From NCBI RefSeq assembly GCF_002157585.1, contig NZ_BDGB01000057.1, forward strand, positions 1 to 36,637: a DNA stretch of 36,637 nucleotides, written 5' to 3'. The notes below the pieces were generated by a model. It ran no database searches and was not told the origin of the DNA. It saw only the letters and a list, made by a program, of their open reading frames with translations. Positions 23,976 through 32,560 of the stretch are shown here, in pieces (within the stretch, counting starts at the first letter, position 1; every line of letters starts with the position of its first letter). Both the position numbers and the translations under genes were made by a program. This DNA comes from Lentilactobacillus parakefiri. GTDB lineage: Bacteria > Bacillota > Bacilli > Lactobacillales > Lactobacillaceae.

Positions 23976-25364
23976 TTAATTATCTGCATGATCTTGATCA
24001 TCGTCAGGCTTTGGTAATACCTTGTGCTTGGTGACTTCGAACCAGTTAATAAACGAGTTTTCATAGTCAACAATCTTGAAGTCGAAGTTCTCAAATGAGA
24101 TCACATCACCGGCCTTGATATCGGGGTAATTATCTAGGAAGTACCCAGCCAAAGTAACGGCGTCTGAATTGGTGAACTCTGGGAAGTCGGCATCAAAGTA
24201 GCGCTCAAAGTCATGGGTGGTTAACTTTCCATTGACTTGATAAGTGCCGTTTGGCTGCTTGAAGATATAATCGGTAATTGATGGATCGATTTCATCTCGG
24301 ACCGTTCCAAACAGCTCTTCGTAAATATCCTTATCAGTAATGATACCTGAAGTGCCACCATACTCGTCAACCACGACCACGATTGGTGTTCGTTTCTGGA
24401 TCATTTGGTGGAGGACATCAGTAATCGGCGTCATTTCCGGCGTCGTTGAAATGTCTCTGAGCAACCGGTCAATCTTGATGGTGGGATCCACTTGGGACTG
24501 ACGGATCAGGTCATAGTTATAGACATAACCCAAAATCTTATCTTTATCACCATTGGCAACTACCGGGATTCGACTGAACTTCTGCTGTAGATAGACCTGC
24601 ACAGCCTCTTTAACGGTTGTCGTAATGTCGATGACCACCAGTTGTGTTCGATCGATTATGATATCTTTGGCAACTTTGTCGTTCAGCTGAAAGGCCCGCT
24701 GCATGTACAGGTAATCGTTCTGCTTGAGGGCACCGCTCTTAACGGCGTTTCGTGACAAATTCAAAATTTCAGCTTGTGAGAATGACTCGTCATTTTCATT
24801 AGCCACTTTCAAACCAAGTATCTTGACAATCCCGTTGGCTGAAATGTTGAGTAACCAGACGAACGGGTAAAAGATAACGTGAAAATAGTGCAGTGGCGTA
24901 CTGATAAATGACAGTACCTGCATTGGCATGTCGATACTAATATTTTTGGGAACAATTTCAGTTAACACAACTTCCAAATAAGTTAAGATAATGATGCCGA
25001 GCACAGCCCCCACAGCGTGAGCAGCGGTCGGATCGATTGGCGAGTTGTGGATTTCCATCACATCAACCAAAATCGTGACCACAAATGATTCACCCAGATA
25101 ACCTAGGATAATTCCAGCCAAGCTGACACCAACTTGGGTGGTTGAAAGATATTCGTTCAGGTTGGTAACCATGTGAATTTCACGGTTGAGCTTCTTTAAC
25201 CCCTTGGCTTTTTCGCCCTTTGCTTCTTCTAGATTTTTCTTAAGTTCTTCCAAGGCACTTGCCCGAGTCTGAACCAGGGCAAATTCACTTGCCACAAAGA
25301 AAGCAGCGAAGAAAAACGTTACTATAACAATGATTAGATTAGTCAGTATCTGGCTATCGTCCAA
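23976..25364 (-). CDS. CNNM/CorC (HlyC)-family membrane protein with CBS pair
   Basis: A 462-residue protein: an N-terminal CNNM (DUF21) membrane domain to about residue 200 (FFAAFFVASEFALVQTRASAL, STTQVGVSLAGIILGYLGE, VLTEIVPKNISI), a CBS pair at about 210-340 (RIPVV, TPIVVVVDEYGGTSGIITDKDIYEELFGTVRDE) and a CorC/HlyC C-terminal domain at about 360-445 ending in a polar acidic tail. The family is linked to Mg2+/Co2+ efflux or homeostasis, sometimes called hemolysin III/C without good reason. The TTG at 25364 has GAGGA nine bases upstream. It is monocistronic. Confidence 0.92.
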   Translation of the reverse strand: MDDSQILTNLIIVIVTFFFAAFFVASEFALVQTRASALEELKKNLEEAKGEKAKGLKKLNREIHMVTNLNEYLSTTQVGVSLAGIILGYLGESFVVTILVDVMEIHNSPIDPTAAHAVGAVLGIIILTYLEVVLTEIVPKNISIDMPMQVLSFISTPLHYFHVIFYPFVWLLNISANGIVKILGLKVANENDESFSQAEILNLSRNAVKSGALKQNDYLYMQRAFQLNDKVAKDIIIDRTQLVVIDITTTVKEAVQVYLQQKFSRIPVVANGDKDKILGYVYNYDLIRQSQVDPTIKIDRLLRDISTTPEMTPITDVLHQMIQKRTPIVVVVDEYGGTSGIITDKDIYEELFGTVRDEIDPSITDYIFKQPNGTYQVNGKLTTHDFERYFDADFPEFTNSDAVTLAGYFLDNYPDIKAGDVISFENFDFKIVDYENSFINWFEVTKHKVLPKPDDDQDHADN

Positions 25365-25561
25365 AATTCAATTCCTCATTTCAAAAATGATATATTCAAA
25401 TTAGATCAATCTGTAACCTACAGATTATATCTAATTATACGCCCCCACAAGGTATTTTTTAAAGTGTTTGGAATATTATTGGCGGAAATGGTCGTTTTTC
25501 TTAACTATTGGTTTCAATCAGTGCTAGCATTAAGGTAGATCAAAATAAAGGGGATGTTATC

Positions 25562-25927
25562 ATGGCTGAAAAAGTAAAGGAAAGTGCTGCTGAAAAGAAA
25601 GCCGATGCCGAAGAACGAGATAATGATAAAGACCTCAAATACACCGACGAACAAGTTAAAAAAGCAGTTGATCTGATTAACGATCAGGGATATGTGACCA
25701 AGAAGGATATTCCAGAAATGGATGACGATGACTGGTCAAAGGGATTCGCTGACAAGATCGATGCTGCATTTAAAGACAGCGATAAGGATCCTTACATCTA
25801 TTATGAGAAGTTTGATTATGCCGGTGGTGAAATCGACACGATCATTTGGAACATGGATGTAATTAAGACGCGTGACGATGCATTGAAGAAGTTGGCTGAT
25901 GTAATGGGGCAAAAGATTGTCCGTTAA
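25562..25927 (+). CDS. Hypothetical acidic protein, 121 aa
   Basis: No family is recognised. ATG 25562 follows AAGGGGATG. The first 30 residues are charged, Lys/Glu-rich and likely disordered (MAEKVKESAAEKKADAEERD). The rest (YTDEQVKKAVDLINDQGYVTKKDIPEMDDDDW onward) looks helical, ending IIWNMDVIKTRDDALKKLADVMGQKIVR. A TTGGTT / TAAGGT pair with 17-nt spacing lies just upstream as a possible promoter. A terminator follows at 25996. The abundance of charge and simple genetic context fit a soluble stress-type protein, but that is a guess. Confidence 0.75.
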   Translation: MAEKVKESAAEKKADAEERDNDKDLKYTDEQVKKAVDLINDQGYVTKKDIPEMDDDDWSKGFADKIDAAFKDSDKDPYIYYEKFDYAGGEIDTIIWNMDVIKTRDDALKKLADVMGQKIVR

Positions 25928-25995
25928 CTTTTCAATTGAATCGCTTGGTGAATTTAACAATCCAGTTACGATTGCGGATTTCACTAAACCTAATC

Positions 25996-26046
25996 GGATT
26001 GATTTCGATTCCCTGGAAGTGGGGATGAGAGTCAATCCTTTTTTTA
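25996..26046 (+). terminator. Terminator of the acidic protein gene
   Basis: GGATTGA pairs with TCAATCC, with GATTCCC/GGGGATG pairing inside, and eight T follow (26039-26046). Confidence 0.75.
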
Positions 26047-26060
26047 TTTAAGTTGTTCAA

Positions 26061-26091
26061 TTGACACACGCGTGATATCATGATGATATCA
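26061..26091 (+). promoter_or_regulatory. Promoter with a palindromic operator, RHH-SPFH operon
   Basis: A perfect -35 TTGACA (26061-26066) and TGATAT (26084-26089) are 17 nt apart. Over the -10 lies TGATATCA-TGA-TGATATCA (26073-26091), an 8-3-8 arrangement in which each 8-mer is itself a palindrome. Binding there would block RNA polymerase. The first gene encodes an RHH DNA-binding protein, so autorepression is the simple reading (inference). Confidence 0.7.
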
Positions 26092-26124
26092 AAATTGAAA
26101 CAATATCTATGGGGATGGTTAGGT

Positions 26125-26463
26125 ATGGGAGAAGTGTCTAACGAAAAGCGGTTCCTGCTGAGGCTCGATCAGGATCTATATAATCAGATTGCCGCTGAAG
26201 CAGTCGAGAAGAACCAGAGTGTGAATGCGTATATCGTCAGCGTGTTGAAAGCTGCTGAAGACAACACCAACTTTGAGCATCGCCAGTTTATCGGCCACGT
26301 CATCTCCGGTAAGGATATTTATATCGACAGCGGGCTGGTTTCAGTGTCAGGCATTTATTATCGTTATCTGATTGATGATAATTCCAAGGTAGATAAGCAC
26401 GCTAACTATACCGTGATTGAAGCAAACGGCAACATTTTAACATTACGAAAAATTAAGGAGTGA
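26125..26463 (+). CDS. Ribbon-helix-helix protein with an OB-like (NfeD-like) C-terminal segment
   Basis: A 112-residue protein. Residues 8-44 (KRFLLRLDQDLYNQIAAEAV to SVNAYIVSVLKAA) fit an Arc-type ribbon-helix-helix: a short strand with RFLLRL, then two helices and the N-A-Y-I motif of many CopG/Arc proteins. Residues about 55-110 (GHVISGKDIYIDSG...GIYYRYL...YTVIEANGNILTLRKI) have the beta rhythm of the soluble NfeD OB domain, with the final NG-N-ILTL resembling NfeD G-N-L-V endings. I chose ATG 26125 because the promoter's -10 overlaps the alternative ATGs at 26080/26083, and GGGGATGG lies six bases upstream. The SPFH gene starts five bases after its stop. The domain fusion is inference from pattern. 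Confidence 0.75.
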   Translation: MGEVSNEKRFLLRLDQDLYNQIAAEAVEKNQSVNAYIVSVLKAAEDNTNFEHRQFIGHVISGKDIYIDSGLVSVSGIYYRYLIDDNSKVDKHANYTVIEANGNILTLRKIKE

Positions 26464-26468
26464 CCAGC

Positions 26469-27290
26469 ATGCCATTAGGAATCAAGATAGTCCCACAAAA
26501 TAACCAGGGGTTGGTGGAAACGTTTAGTAAGTATCATCGAAGCGTTTCTTCAGGATTTCATTTCTATTTGCCATTTGTTCAACGCATTCGGACTGTGAGT
26601 TTGGCAATGGAACCCAAATCACTGCCCAACTACTCAATTATTACCAAGGATAACGCTGATGTTTCAGCGAGCCTAACCCTGAACTACCACGTGACCGACG
26701 CCGTTAAATATCAATATGAGAATACCGATTCCGTCGAATCAATGGCCCAATTGGTCCGTGGGCACCTTCGAGATATTATTGGCCGAATGGATTTGAATGA
26801 GGCACTGGGATCTACAGCCAAGATTAATCAGGAACTGGCTGTTGCAATTGGCGACTTGACCAACACCTATGGGATTAACGTTGATCGTATTAACATTGAT
26901 GAACTGACACCATCCACGGCGATCCAAGAAGCCATGGACAAACAGCTGACGGCCGATCGTGAACGGGTGGCGGCAATTGCCAAGGCCGAAGGAGAGGCTA
27001 AATCGATTGAATTGACCACCAAAGCGAAAAATGATGCCCTCAAAGCAACTGCTAAGGCGCAGGCTGAGGCCACCAGAACCCGAGCAGACGCCGAGAAATA
27101 TCGGATTGACACTGTGCAGGCCGGTTTGTCATCCGCGGATGAGAAGTATTTCCAAAATCAATCAATTAATGCCTTTAGTGAGTTGGCTAATTCACCGACA
27201 AATACGGTTGTTGTCTCAGACAACCAAATTGGCCAGTTGGGGCAGCTTCCAGTGGCTGGCAAGCTCTTGAAAAAGGGTGCCGATGATTAA
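26469..27290 (+). CDS. SPFH/band-7 (stomatin-prohibitin-flotillin) family protein
   Basis: A 273-residue SPFH protein. The SPFH domain runs from about 5 to 170 (GIKIVPQNNQGLVETFSKYHRSV, LNYHVTDAVKYQYENTDSVESMAQLVRGHLRDIIGRMDLNEAL, INIDELTPSTAIQEAMDKQ). A charged Ala/Lys/Glu-rich coiled coil follows (about 175-225), then a short Gln/Gly tail (IGQLGQLPVAGKLLKK). There is no N-terminal membrane helix, so membrane contact would be peripheral or by the hydrophobic face. Such proteins form ring or cage oligomers organising membranes. The ribosome binding site AAGGAG spans the end of the upstream RHH gene, so expression is coupled. No membrane-type NfeD gene is adjacent. Confidence 0.88.
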   Translation: MPLGIKIVPQNNQGLVETFSKYHRSVSSGFHFYLPFVQRIRTVSLAMEPKSLPNYSIITKDNADVSASLTLNYHVTDAVKYQYENTDSVESMAQLVRGHLRDIIGRMDLNEALGSTAKINQELAVAIGDLTNTYGINVDRINIDELTPSTAIQEAMDKQLTADRERVAAIAKAEGEAKSIELTTKAKNDALKATAKAQAEATRTRADAEKYRIDTVQAGLSSADEKYFQNQSINAFSELANSPTNTVVVSDNQIGQLGQLPVAGKLLKKGADD

Positions 27291-27321
27291 TTGCTGATTT
27301 TAGCAAAATAATATTGGATGG

Positions 27322-27370
27322 CAGAAGAGGCCGAAACACAAGCGCAATGCTTATGCTTCGGCCTCTTCCA
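27322..27370. terminator. Bidirectional terminator between convergent operons
   Basis: GAAGAGGCCGAA and TTCGGCCTCTTC are perfect complements, and AAGC/GCTT pair inside the loop. It serves the SPFH operon and the convergent AEC gene. Confidence 0.75.
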
Positions 27371-27386
27371 TGACTTGTTCCTGATA

Positions 27387-28319
27387 TTAGAATGCCATCA
27401 TCAGGGCAAATACCACCGGAATGGTCGCCAAACTCAAAATGGTTGACAGACTCATTAGTGCAACTGCCGGGCTGGTATCCCCGTATGCCTGCAGGGTGAA
27501 CAAAACAACCAAACCAGCTGTTGGGCAGGCGGCCATCAGCACGGTCGTATCCAAGGCAACACCGGAAACCGTGAGTGCCTGCAAAATGAACATCGCTACG
27601 ATTGGGAATAATAGATTTCGAAAGAAGATCGCCAACCATAAGTGCCAATCGATTAACTGGCGGCTGAGACGAATATTTCCCAAGCTGTTACCAATCACGA
27701 TCATTGATAACGGCGTGTTAATCGAACTAACATAGTGAATCACCCGATCGACTGGTGTTGGCAGCCGAAAGGACAGTAAGAAAATAATCAGACCGATAAA
27801 GATCGCAATGATGTTGGGATTGATAATGATCTCGCGAAAATTCTGCCAGTGGTCGGGATGTTTCTTAGATGTTTTAAAGAGGGAAACGCCATGCGTCCAG
27901 CTAAAAATGTTAAAACCGGCAAGTGAAGCAACTGCAAAGAAGACCCCAGCGTTCCCAAACAACGCAGAGGTTAGGGGAATTCCCATAAAGCCGGCATTGG
28001 AATAGATACTGCCATATTTGGTAATTCGTTGTAGGTTGATGTTACTGATGCGGCCGAAGGAAAATTTGGCGACGATGATTTCTACTATGTAAAAGAAAAA
28101 GATGCCGATACATACCAGCATCAGTTGCTTCATCCGAGCGGCTGAATAGGCTTGTTCAAATGCCCCAATAATCAGGCAGGGTGAAACAATGTATAGCAGG
28201 ATATTGGTGAGATCATTGGAAGTCTGGGTATGCATGAACCCGACTTTGTTGATGAGGACACCGATTAACATAAGGACAAACATTAATATAATTTGACTTG
28301 TCAATTGACCAAGGGCCAT
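27387..28319 (-). CDS. AEC family transporter (auxin efflux carrier type)
   Basis: A 310-residue protein with about 10 membrane helices in two related halves. The helix pairs are broken by prolines (YIVSPCLIIGAF, ACPTAGLVVLFTLQAYG), as in the AEC/BASS fold, and the N-terminus MALGQLTSQIILMFVLMLIGVLINKVGF is typical. Bacterial members export or import organic acids such as malate; the substrate here is unknown. ATG 28319 has GAGGAAGTG upstream. The acetyltransferase gene is 30 bases upstream in the same direction, so co-transcription is possible. Confidence 0.88.
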   Translation of the reverse strand: MALGQLTSQIILMFVLMLIGVLINKVGFMHTQTSNDLTNILLYIVSPCLIIGAFEQAYSAARMKQLMLVCIGIFFFYIVEIIVAKFSFGRISNINLQRITKYGSIYSNAGFMGIPLTSALFGNAGVFFAVASLAGFNIFSWTHGVSLFKTSKKHPDHWQNFREIIINPNIIAIFIGLIIFLLSFRLPTPVDRVIHYVSSINTPLSMIVIGNSLGNIRLSRQLIDWHLWLAIFFRNLLFPIVAMFILQALTVSGVALDTTVLMAACPTAGLVVLFTLQAYGDTSPAVALMSLSTILSLATIPVVFALMMAF

Positions 28320-28349
28320 GCCATCACTTCCTCACTAAGATTTAGACAC

Positions 28350-28958
28350 TTATTGTAATGACTGTCGGTATGCAGCTTCCTGGGCCTCCCATTCAGCTTT
28401 ATCAGCAGCGGTGATTGGCCGGATGACTTGGCAGGGATTCCCAACGGCCACCGAATTAGCAGGAATATCGTGAGTCACGACTGATCCGGAACCAATCACG
28501 ACATTATTGCCGATGGTGACACCGGGATTAACCGTGGCATTACCGCCGATCCAGACATCGTCACCGATGGTGATCGGTTTGGCAAATCCGAGCCATTTAT
28601 TGCGGACACCGGCATCAATTGGGTGGCCGGCAGCAAATAAGTTAACTCGAGGGCCAAGCAAGACCCGATTGCCAATGGTAATCTTGCCGGAATCCAGGAA
28701 GACGGCGTTGGTATTGCAGTAGACATCATCGCCAACGCGAATATTTTTGCCAAAGTCGCAGAAAAATGGCGGCTCGAAGTAGACGTTGCTGCCGGATTGA
28801 CCCAGCAGTTGCTTGAAGCGTTTCTGAACGTCGGTGCCCTCTTCGGCAAAATTAATTTGATGAAGCAAATGATCTTTTTTAGCGTACTTCTTGGCTAAGT
28901 CTTTACCGTAAACGTTATAAAGTTTACCGGCCAACATCCGTTGTTCTTCTGTGGGCAT
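28350..28958 (-). CDS. Maltose/galactoside O-acetyltransferase-like protein (second copy)
   Basis: A 202-residue hexapeptide-repeat acetyltransferase. It opens with the Mac signature MPTEEQRMLAGKLYN, with the catalytic-type histidine H112 in FAAGHPIDA. Repeats (IRVGDDVY, ITIGNRVLLG, ITIGDDVWIGGNATVNPGV, TIGNNVVIGSGSVV) end DIPANSVAVGNPCQVIR. It is closer to the classical maltose acetyltransferase than the paralogue at 17476-18090, which has a longer linker before the repeats. It lies between the aldo-keto reductase and AEC genes on one strand, probably one transcription unit. Confidence 0.92.
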   Translation of the reverse strand: MPTEEQRMLAGKLYNVYGKDLAKKYAKKDHLLHQINFAEEGTDVQKRFKQLLGQSGSNVYFEPPFFCDFGKNIRVGDDVYCNTNAVFLDSGKITIGNRVLLGPRVNLFAAGHPIDAGVRNKWLGFAKPITIGDDVWIGGNATVNPGVTIGNNVVIGSGSVVTHDIPANSVAVGNPCQVIRPITAADKAEWEAQEAAYRQSLQ

Positions 28959-28989
28959 GGTGAATGCGTCCCTTTTTTTGAGCCATCAA

Positions 28990-29829
28990 TTAATATTGGT
29001 GACCAAGTTCATAGACCAGCTCGGGCTCGTTGCCAGTCCGCTGGTTCTTGTTCATAACATCAATCATGCTCATTTCGTCTGGGCTGAGTTCAAAATCCAG
29101 TTCAGTGTTTTCTTTAATCCTTGCTGATGACTTTGACTTTGGAATAATGGAGATTCCTCTCTGAAGGTCCCACCTTAAAATGATTTGGGCCAGCGTTTTA
29201 CCATGATGTTGTGCCATCTTAAGCAGCATTGGATTATCCAAGACGACGCCTCTTCCCAAGGGACTCCAAGCCTGGGTCACAATTGACATCTTTTTGTCGA
29301 AATCAATCAAAGGCTGCTGGGTTAGATAAGGGTGGGTTTCAATTTGGTTGACCACCGGCATTTCATTAGCCTGGGTCTTCAGCAATTCCAACTGAGAACG
29401 GGTGAAATTGCTGACACCAATGGATCGGGCCTTACCTTGTTTCTTCAATTCTTCCATTGCTTCCCAAGTTTCAAAGAAGTGGTCGGCGACCGGCCAGTGA
29501 ATCAATAGGAGATCAACGTAGTCAGTTCCCAGCTGCTGCAGTGAAAAGTCAGTACTATTGATGGTTAAATCGTGGCCCTGGTTCATTTCCATAACCTTAT
29601 CAGTAATGAAGACATCTTTTCTTCTAGCTACTTTTTTGATGGCGTCACCCAGCTGTTTTTCGTTTCGGTAGAGCTGCGCGGTATCAAACAGTCGATAGCC
29701 GCTGTCATAAGCCGTCGCAATTGTTTGATCCATCAATTCAGGATTGTCGATTTTGTAGGTGCCGAAACCGAGCTTTGGTATTTGATGGCCATCAGCTAAT
29801 TGATAGGTGCTTTTATCTGGTTGAAACAT
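28990..29829 (-). CDS. Aldo/keto reductase
   Basis: A 279-residue NADPH-dependent AKR (TIM barrel) of the 2,5-diketo-D-gluconate/methylglyoxal reductase group. The catalytic tetrad is D49 (YRLFDTAQ), Y54 (LYRNE), K78 (FITDK) and H111 (LLIHWP). The cofactor motif is SIIPKSKSSARIKEN near the end. ATG 29829 has GGGGGAG eight bases upstream; a longer in-frame start at 29913 overlaps the likely promoter (TTGCCA, TATGCT). It reduces aldehydes and ketones; the true substrate is unknown. First gene of the left-facing group with the acetyltransferase and AEC transporter. Confidence 0.93.
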   Translation of the reverse strand: MFQPDKSTYQLADGHQIPKLGFGTYKIDNPELMDQTIATAYDSGYRLFDTAQLYRNEKQLGDAIKKVARRKDVFITDKVMEMNQGHDLTINSTDFSLQQLGTDYVDLLLIHWPVADHFFETWEAMEELKKQGKARSIGVSNFTRSQLELLKTQANEMPVVNQIETHPYLTQQPLIDFDKKMSIVTQAWSPLGRGVVLDNPMLLKMAQHHGKTLAQIILRWDLQRGISIIPKSKSSARIKENTELDFELSPDEMSMIDVMNKNQRTGNEPELVYELGHQY

Positions 29830-29951
29830 GTTTTCTCCCCCTTGTGTGTTAGTTAGACTCATTTTAGCATACCCGCCGGCCAATGTTTGGCAACGTTTCG
29901 GCGTGAAAATCATAAAAATCCCATAAACTTAATTCGAAGTGTCCAAATAAA

Positions 29952-29980
29952 TGTGATTTTCGCCGGTAATTTTGTACAAT
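29952..29980 (+). promoter_or_regulatory. Promoter of the P-type ATPase gene
   Basis: TGTGAT (29952-29957) and TACAAT (29975-29980) are 17 nt apart, and the latter has the extended -10 TGn just ahead (TTGTACAAT). The start codon is at 30005. Confidence 0.55.
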
Positions 29981-30004
29981 TGTGTTAAAGCGAGGTGTTA
30001 AGCG

Positions 30005-32383
30005 ATGGCAGATGGTGATAGGCAAAAGGTTGATCCCGAAATCGGATTGAGTGAGTCTCAAGTTCAACAGCTGATTAAAGAGGGTCATCAAAATACGGGT
30101 GAACAATCACTGACCCGAAGTGTTTCAGACATCCTGCGGGACAATACGTTTACGCTATTCAACTTAATTAACGTGGTTTTGGGCGCCCTGGTGTTTTACA
30201 CCGGCAGTTACAAAAATCTGCTGTTTCTGGGAATTGCCGTCTTTAACACCGCAATTGGCATTATTCAAGAAATCCGTTCTAAGCGCCAAGTTGATAAAAT
30301 GGTGTTATTGGCCGAAGGAAAAATTAACGTCATCAGAAATGGTGAGGAGATGCAGATCCATTCGGATGATCTTGTTCTGGGTGACATCATTCAGCTTGGT
30401 CGCGGCGACCAGATTCCGGTCGATGGCATTGCCGTCCGGTCGCGGGGAATCGAAGTTGATGAATCCCCGATTACCGGTGAGTCGGTGACCATTTCTAAAA
30501 ATATCGGTGATCCACTGACTTCCGGTACGTACCTGGTCGGCGGCTCTGGCAAAATGCAGGTAACAACCGTTGGTGCGGACACCTTTGTTAACCATTTGTC
30601 CAACGAAGCCAAGCAAGGTGAAGACACGTCCAGCATCCTGTTGAACACGATTAACCGGATTATCAAAGTGTTAACTTACGTCATTATTCCTTTGGGGATC
30701 ATTTTGTTTGTCGCCAAATTATACGGCGGTACCGGCATTAATCGTGCCATTTTGGGCTCCGCCGCTGCGATGATTGGGATGATTCCAGAAGGCCTGGTAT
30801 TGTTAACCTCAATGACGCTGGCAGTTTCAGCGATGCATTTGGCGCGCAAGAAAACCTTGGTGCGAGATCTGCCAGCCATCGAAACCTTGGCGCGGGTCGA
30901 CGTGATTTGTTTGGACAAAACTGGGACGATTACCAGTGGCGATTTGAAATTTGTTGAAGCAATTCCAATGATGAAGGGTGTTTCCGCGGCGGAAGTTGAA
31001 AAAGTGGCTGCCGGTATTACTTATGGCACCGGGGATGCGAATGAAACTGCCAATGCCATTAAGGATGCGGTTGATGATCCCGAATTAAAGACCGAAAAGA
31101 TTGTGCCATTCTCCTCAGATCGAAAATGGAGTGGGGTCGGGTTTAGTGACGGTCACGACTACGTTTTCGGAGCACCACAGTTCATTTTTGAACAGTTGGA
31201 TAAGCAGGTTCAAAATGTGATTACGCGAAATGCCCAAAAAGGTTACCGAGTGCTGGCAGTTGCCCAAGTTGATGACTTGGATCCACGAAAGCCGCTTGAA
31301 GCCCCTAAGCTGATTGGGCTGGTATTGATTTCCGATGTCATTCGCCCCAACGCTGCTAACACGTTCCAATATTTTCATAATCAGGATGTGCGGATCAAGG
31401 TGATTTCCGGGGATGACCCGACCACCGTTTCAACAATTGCCCAACAGGCCGGCATACAAGATGCCGCCAATCGTATTGATATGACCACGGTTAAAGATGA
31501 GGATGACTTTGGAAAAATTGCCGCCCAAAATACCGTCTTTGGTCGGGTAACCCCTGATCAAAAGAAGCGGTTGATTGCCGGCCTTCAGTCTCAAAAGCAC
31601 ACCGTTGCCATGACTGGAGACGGGGTTAACGATCTGTTGGCTCTGCGGCAGGCTGACTGTGGCATTGCCATGGCGTCTGGAAGCGAAAGTACAAAGAGTA
31701 TTGCTGACTTTGTACTGATTAATTCTAATTTTGATGCCATGATTGATGTCTTGAAGGAAGGTCGCCGGGTTATCAATAACATTGAACGGGTTGCCTCAAT
31801 GTATCTGATTAAGACCATGTACTCAGTGGCGCTATCATTTATCCTCGTTTTCTTTGTCATGGGATATCCATTTGAGCCAATTCAGTTAACCCCGATTACT
31901 TCGTTAATGGTGGGAATTCCATCCTTCTTCCTGGCTTTAGAGCCCAACTTTAATAAAATTACAAATCAGTTTATGAAGCAGGTGCTGATTATCTCGACAC
32001 CAGCGGCGATTTGCGTTGTCGGCTACGTGATGTTGATTGAAGTGATTGGCCAGCTGTTTGGCTTGAAATATGAGTTCACGTCGACGTTGTGTGTCTTACT
32101 CACCGGGGCAATCTGTTGGTTAGCACTGGTGATGGTATCACGACCACTGAATCGCCTGAAGATTGGTCTGGATGTACTAGTATTGGTTGCCTTTTTGACA
32201 ATCATCATTTTCTTCAACAATCTCTTCTCACTGGTATCCTTCTTTAACAAAGACATCTGGCTGTATGCTATTCCACTGATTGCGACGGCTTATCCGCTCT
32301 ACATGTTTATGCAGGGTGTCATCGCAACGGTCATCGATAAGCGGGAGAAGCGACGGCTGCGGAAACAGGCGGAAACTAAATAG
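30005..32383 (+). CDS. Cation-translocating P-type ATPase (CtpE/Exp7-like)
   Basis: A 792-residue P-type ATPase. It shows TGES (157-160) of the actuator, PEGL (261-264) in place of the heavy-metal CPC/SPC motif in the M4 helix, the phosphorylation site D304-K-T-G-T, DPRKPLEAPKLIGL and TGDGVNDLLALRQADCGIA of the hinge, and six C-terminal helices. PEGL and the absence of N-terminal metal-binding CxxC domains place it near CtpE of mycobacteria and Exp7 of streptococci, a group tied to Ca2+/divalent cation handling. The ion is uncertain. ATG 30005 follows GAGGTG. It is divergent from the aldo-keto reductase and ends at a terminator (32393). Confidence 0.93.
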   Translation: MADGDRQKVDPEIGLSESQVQQLIKEGHQNTGEQSLTRSVSDILRDNTFTLFNLINVVLGALVFYTGSYKNLLFLGIAVFNTAIGIIQEIRSKRQVDKMVLLAEGKINVIRNGEEMQIHSDDLVLGDIIQLGRGDQIPVDGIAVRSRGIEVDESPITGESVTISKNIGDPLTSGTYLVGGSGKMQVTTVGADTFVNHLSNEAKQGEDTSSILLNTINRIIKVLTYVIIPLGIILFVAKLYGGTGINRAILGSAAAMIGMIPEGLVLLTSMTLAVSAMHLARKKTLVRDLPAIETLARVDVICLDKTGTITSGDLKFVEAIPMMKGVSAAEVEKVAAGITYGTGDANETANAIKDAVDDPELKTEKIVPFSSDRKWSGVGFSDGHDYVFGAPQFIFEQLDKQVQNVITRNAQKGYRVLAVAQVDDLDPRKPLEAPKLIGLVLISDVIRPNAANTFQYFHNQDVRIKVISGDDPTTVSTIAQQAGIQDAANRIDMTTVKDEDDFGKIAAQNTVFGRVTPDQKKRLIAGLQSQKHTVAMTGDGVNDLLALRQADCGIAMASGSESTKSIADFVLINSNFDAMIDVLKEGRRVINNIERVASMYLIKTMYSVALSFILVFFVMGYPFEPIQLTPITSLMVGIPSFFLALEPNFNKITNQFMKQVLIISTPAAICVVGYVMLIEVIGQLFGLKYEFTSTLCVLLTGAICWLALVMVSRPLNRLKIGLDVLVLVAFLTIIIFFNNLFSLVSFFNKDIWLYAIPLIATAYPLYMFMQGVIATVIDKREKRRLRKQAETK

Positions 32384-32392
32384 GATATGATG

Positions 32393-32494
32393 GAGACTGG
32401 GACATAACCCTTTTTGTTTTTGTAATGGCGACTTTGAACACCACTTTTATCTTGCAAAAAGCTGCAACAAACGGTAGATCCCAGTCTCTTTTTT
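32393..32494 (+). terminator. Long-loop terminator after the ATPase gene
   Basis: GAGACTGGGA pairs with TCCCAGTCTC across about 75 bases, and a T run follows (32489-32494). The arms are short for such a big loop, but internal A/T-rich pairing is possible. Confidence 0.65.
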
Positions 32495-32512
32495 ATAAAT
32501 TAGATCATCTGG

Positions 32513-32540
32513 TGTTGAATACTAGATAACGTGGTATAAT
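32513..32540 (+). promoter_or_regulatory. Extended -10 promoter of the DUF1836 gene
   Basis: A perfect TATAAT (32535-32540) is preceded by TGG, an extended -10. TGTTGA (32513-32518) is a weak -35 at 16 nt. The start codon is 20 bases downstream. Confidence 0.6.
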
Positions 32541-32560
32541 GAATTTAAAGGAGTGATAGC

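Noticed and set aside
26080-26124. Earlier ATGs for the RHH protein
   Set aside because: They lie within the -10 element and the palindrome, so the transcript would not contain them.
32400-32480. Possible small RNA or gene in the long loop of the terminator after the ATPase
   Set aside because: No start, no ribosome binding site and low complexity; a long-loop hairpin explains it.
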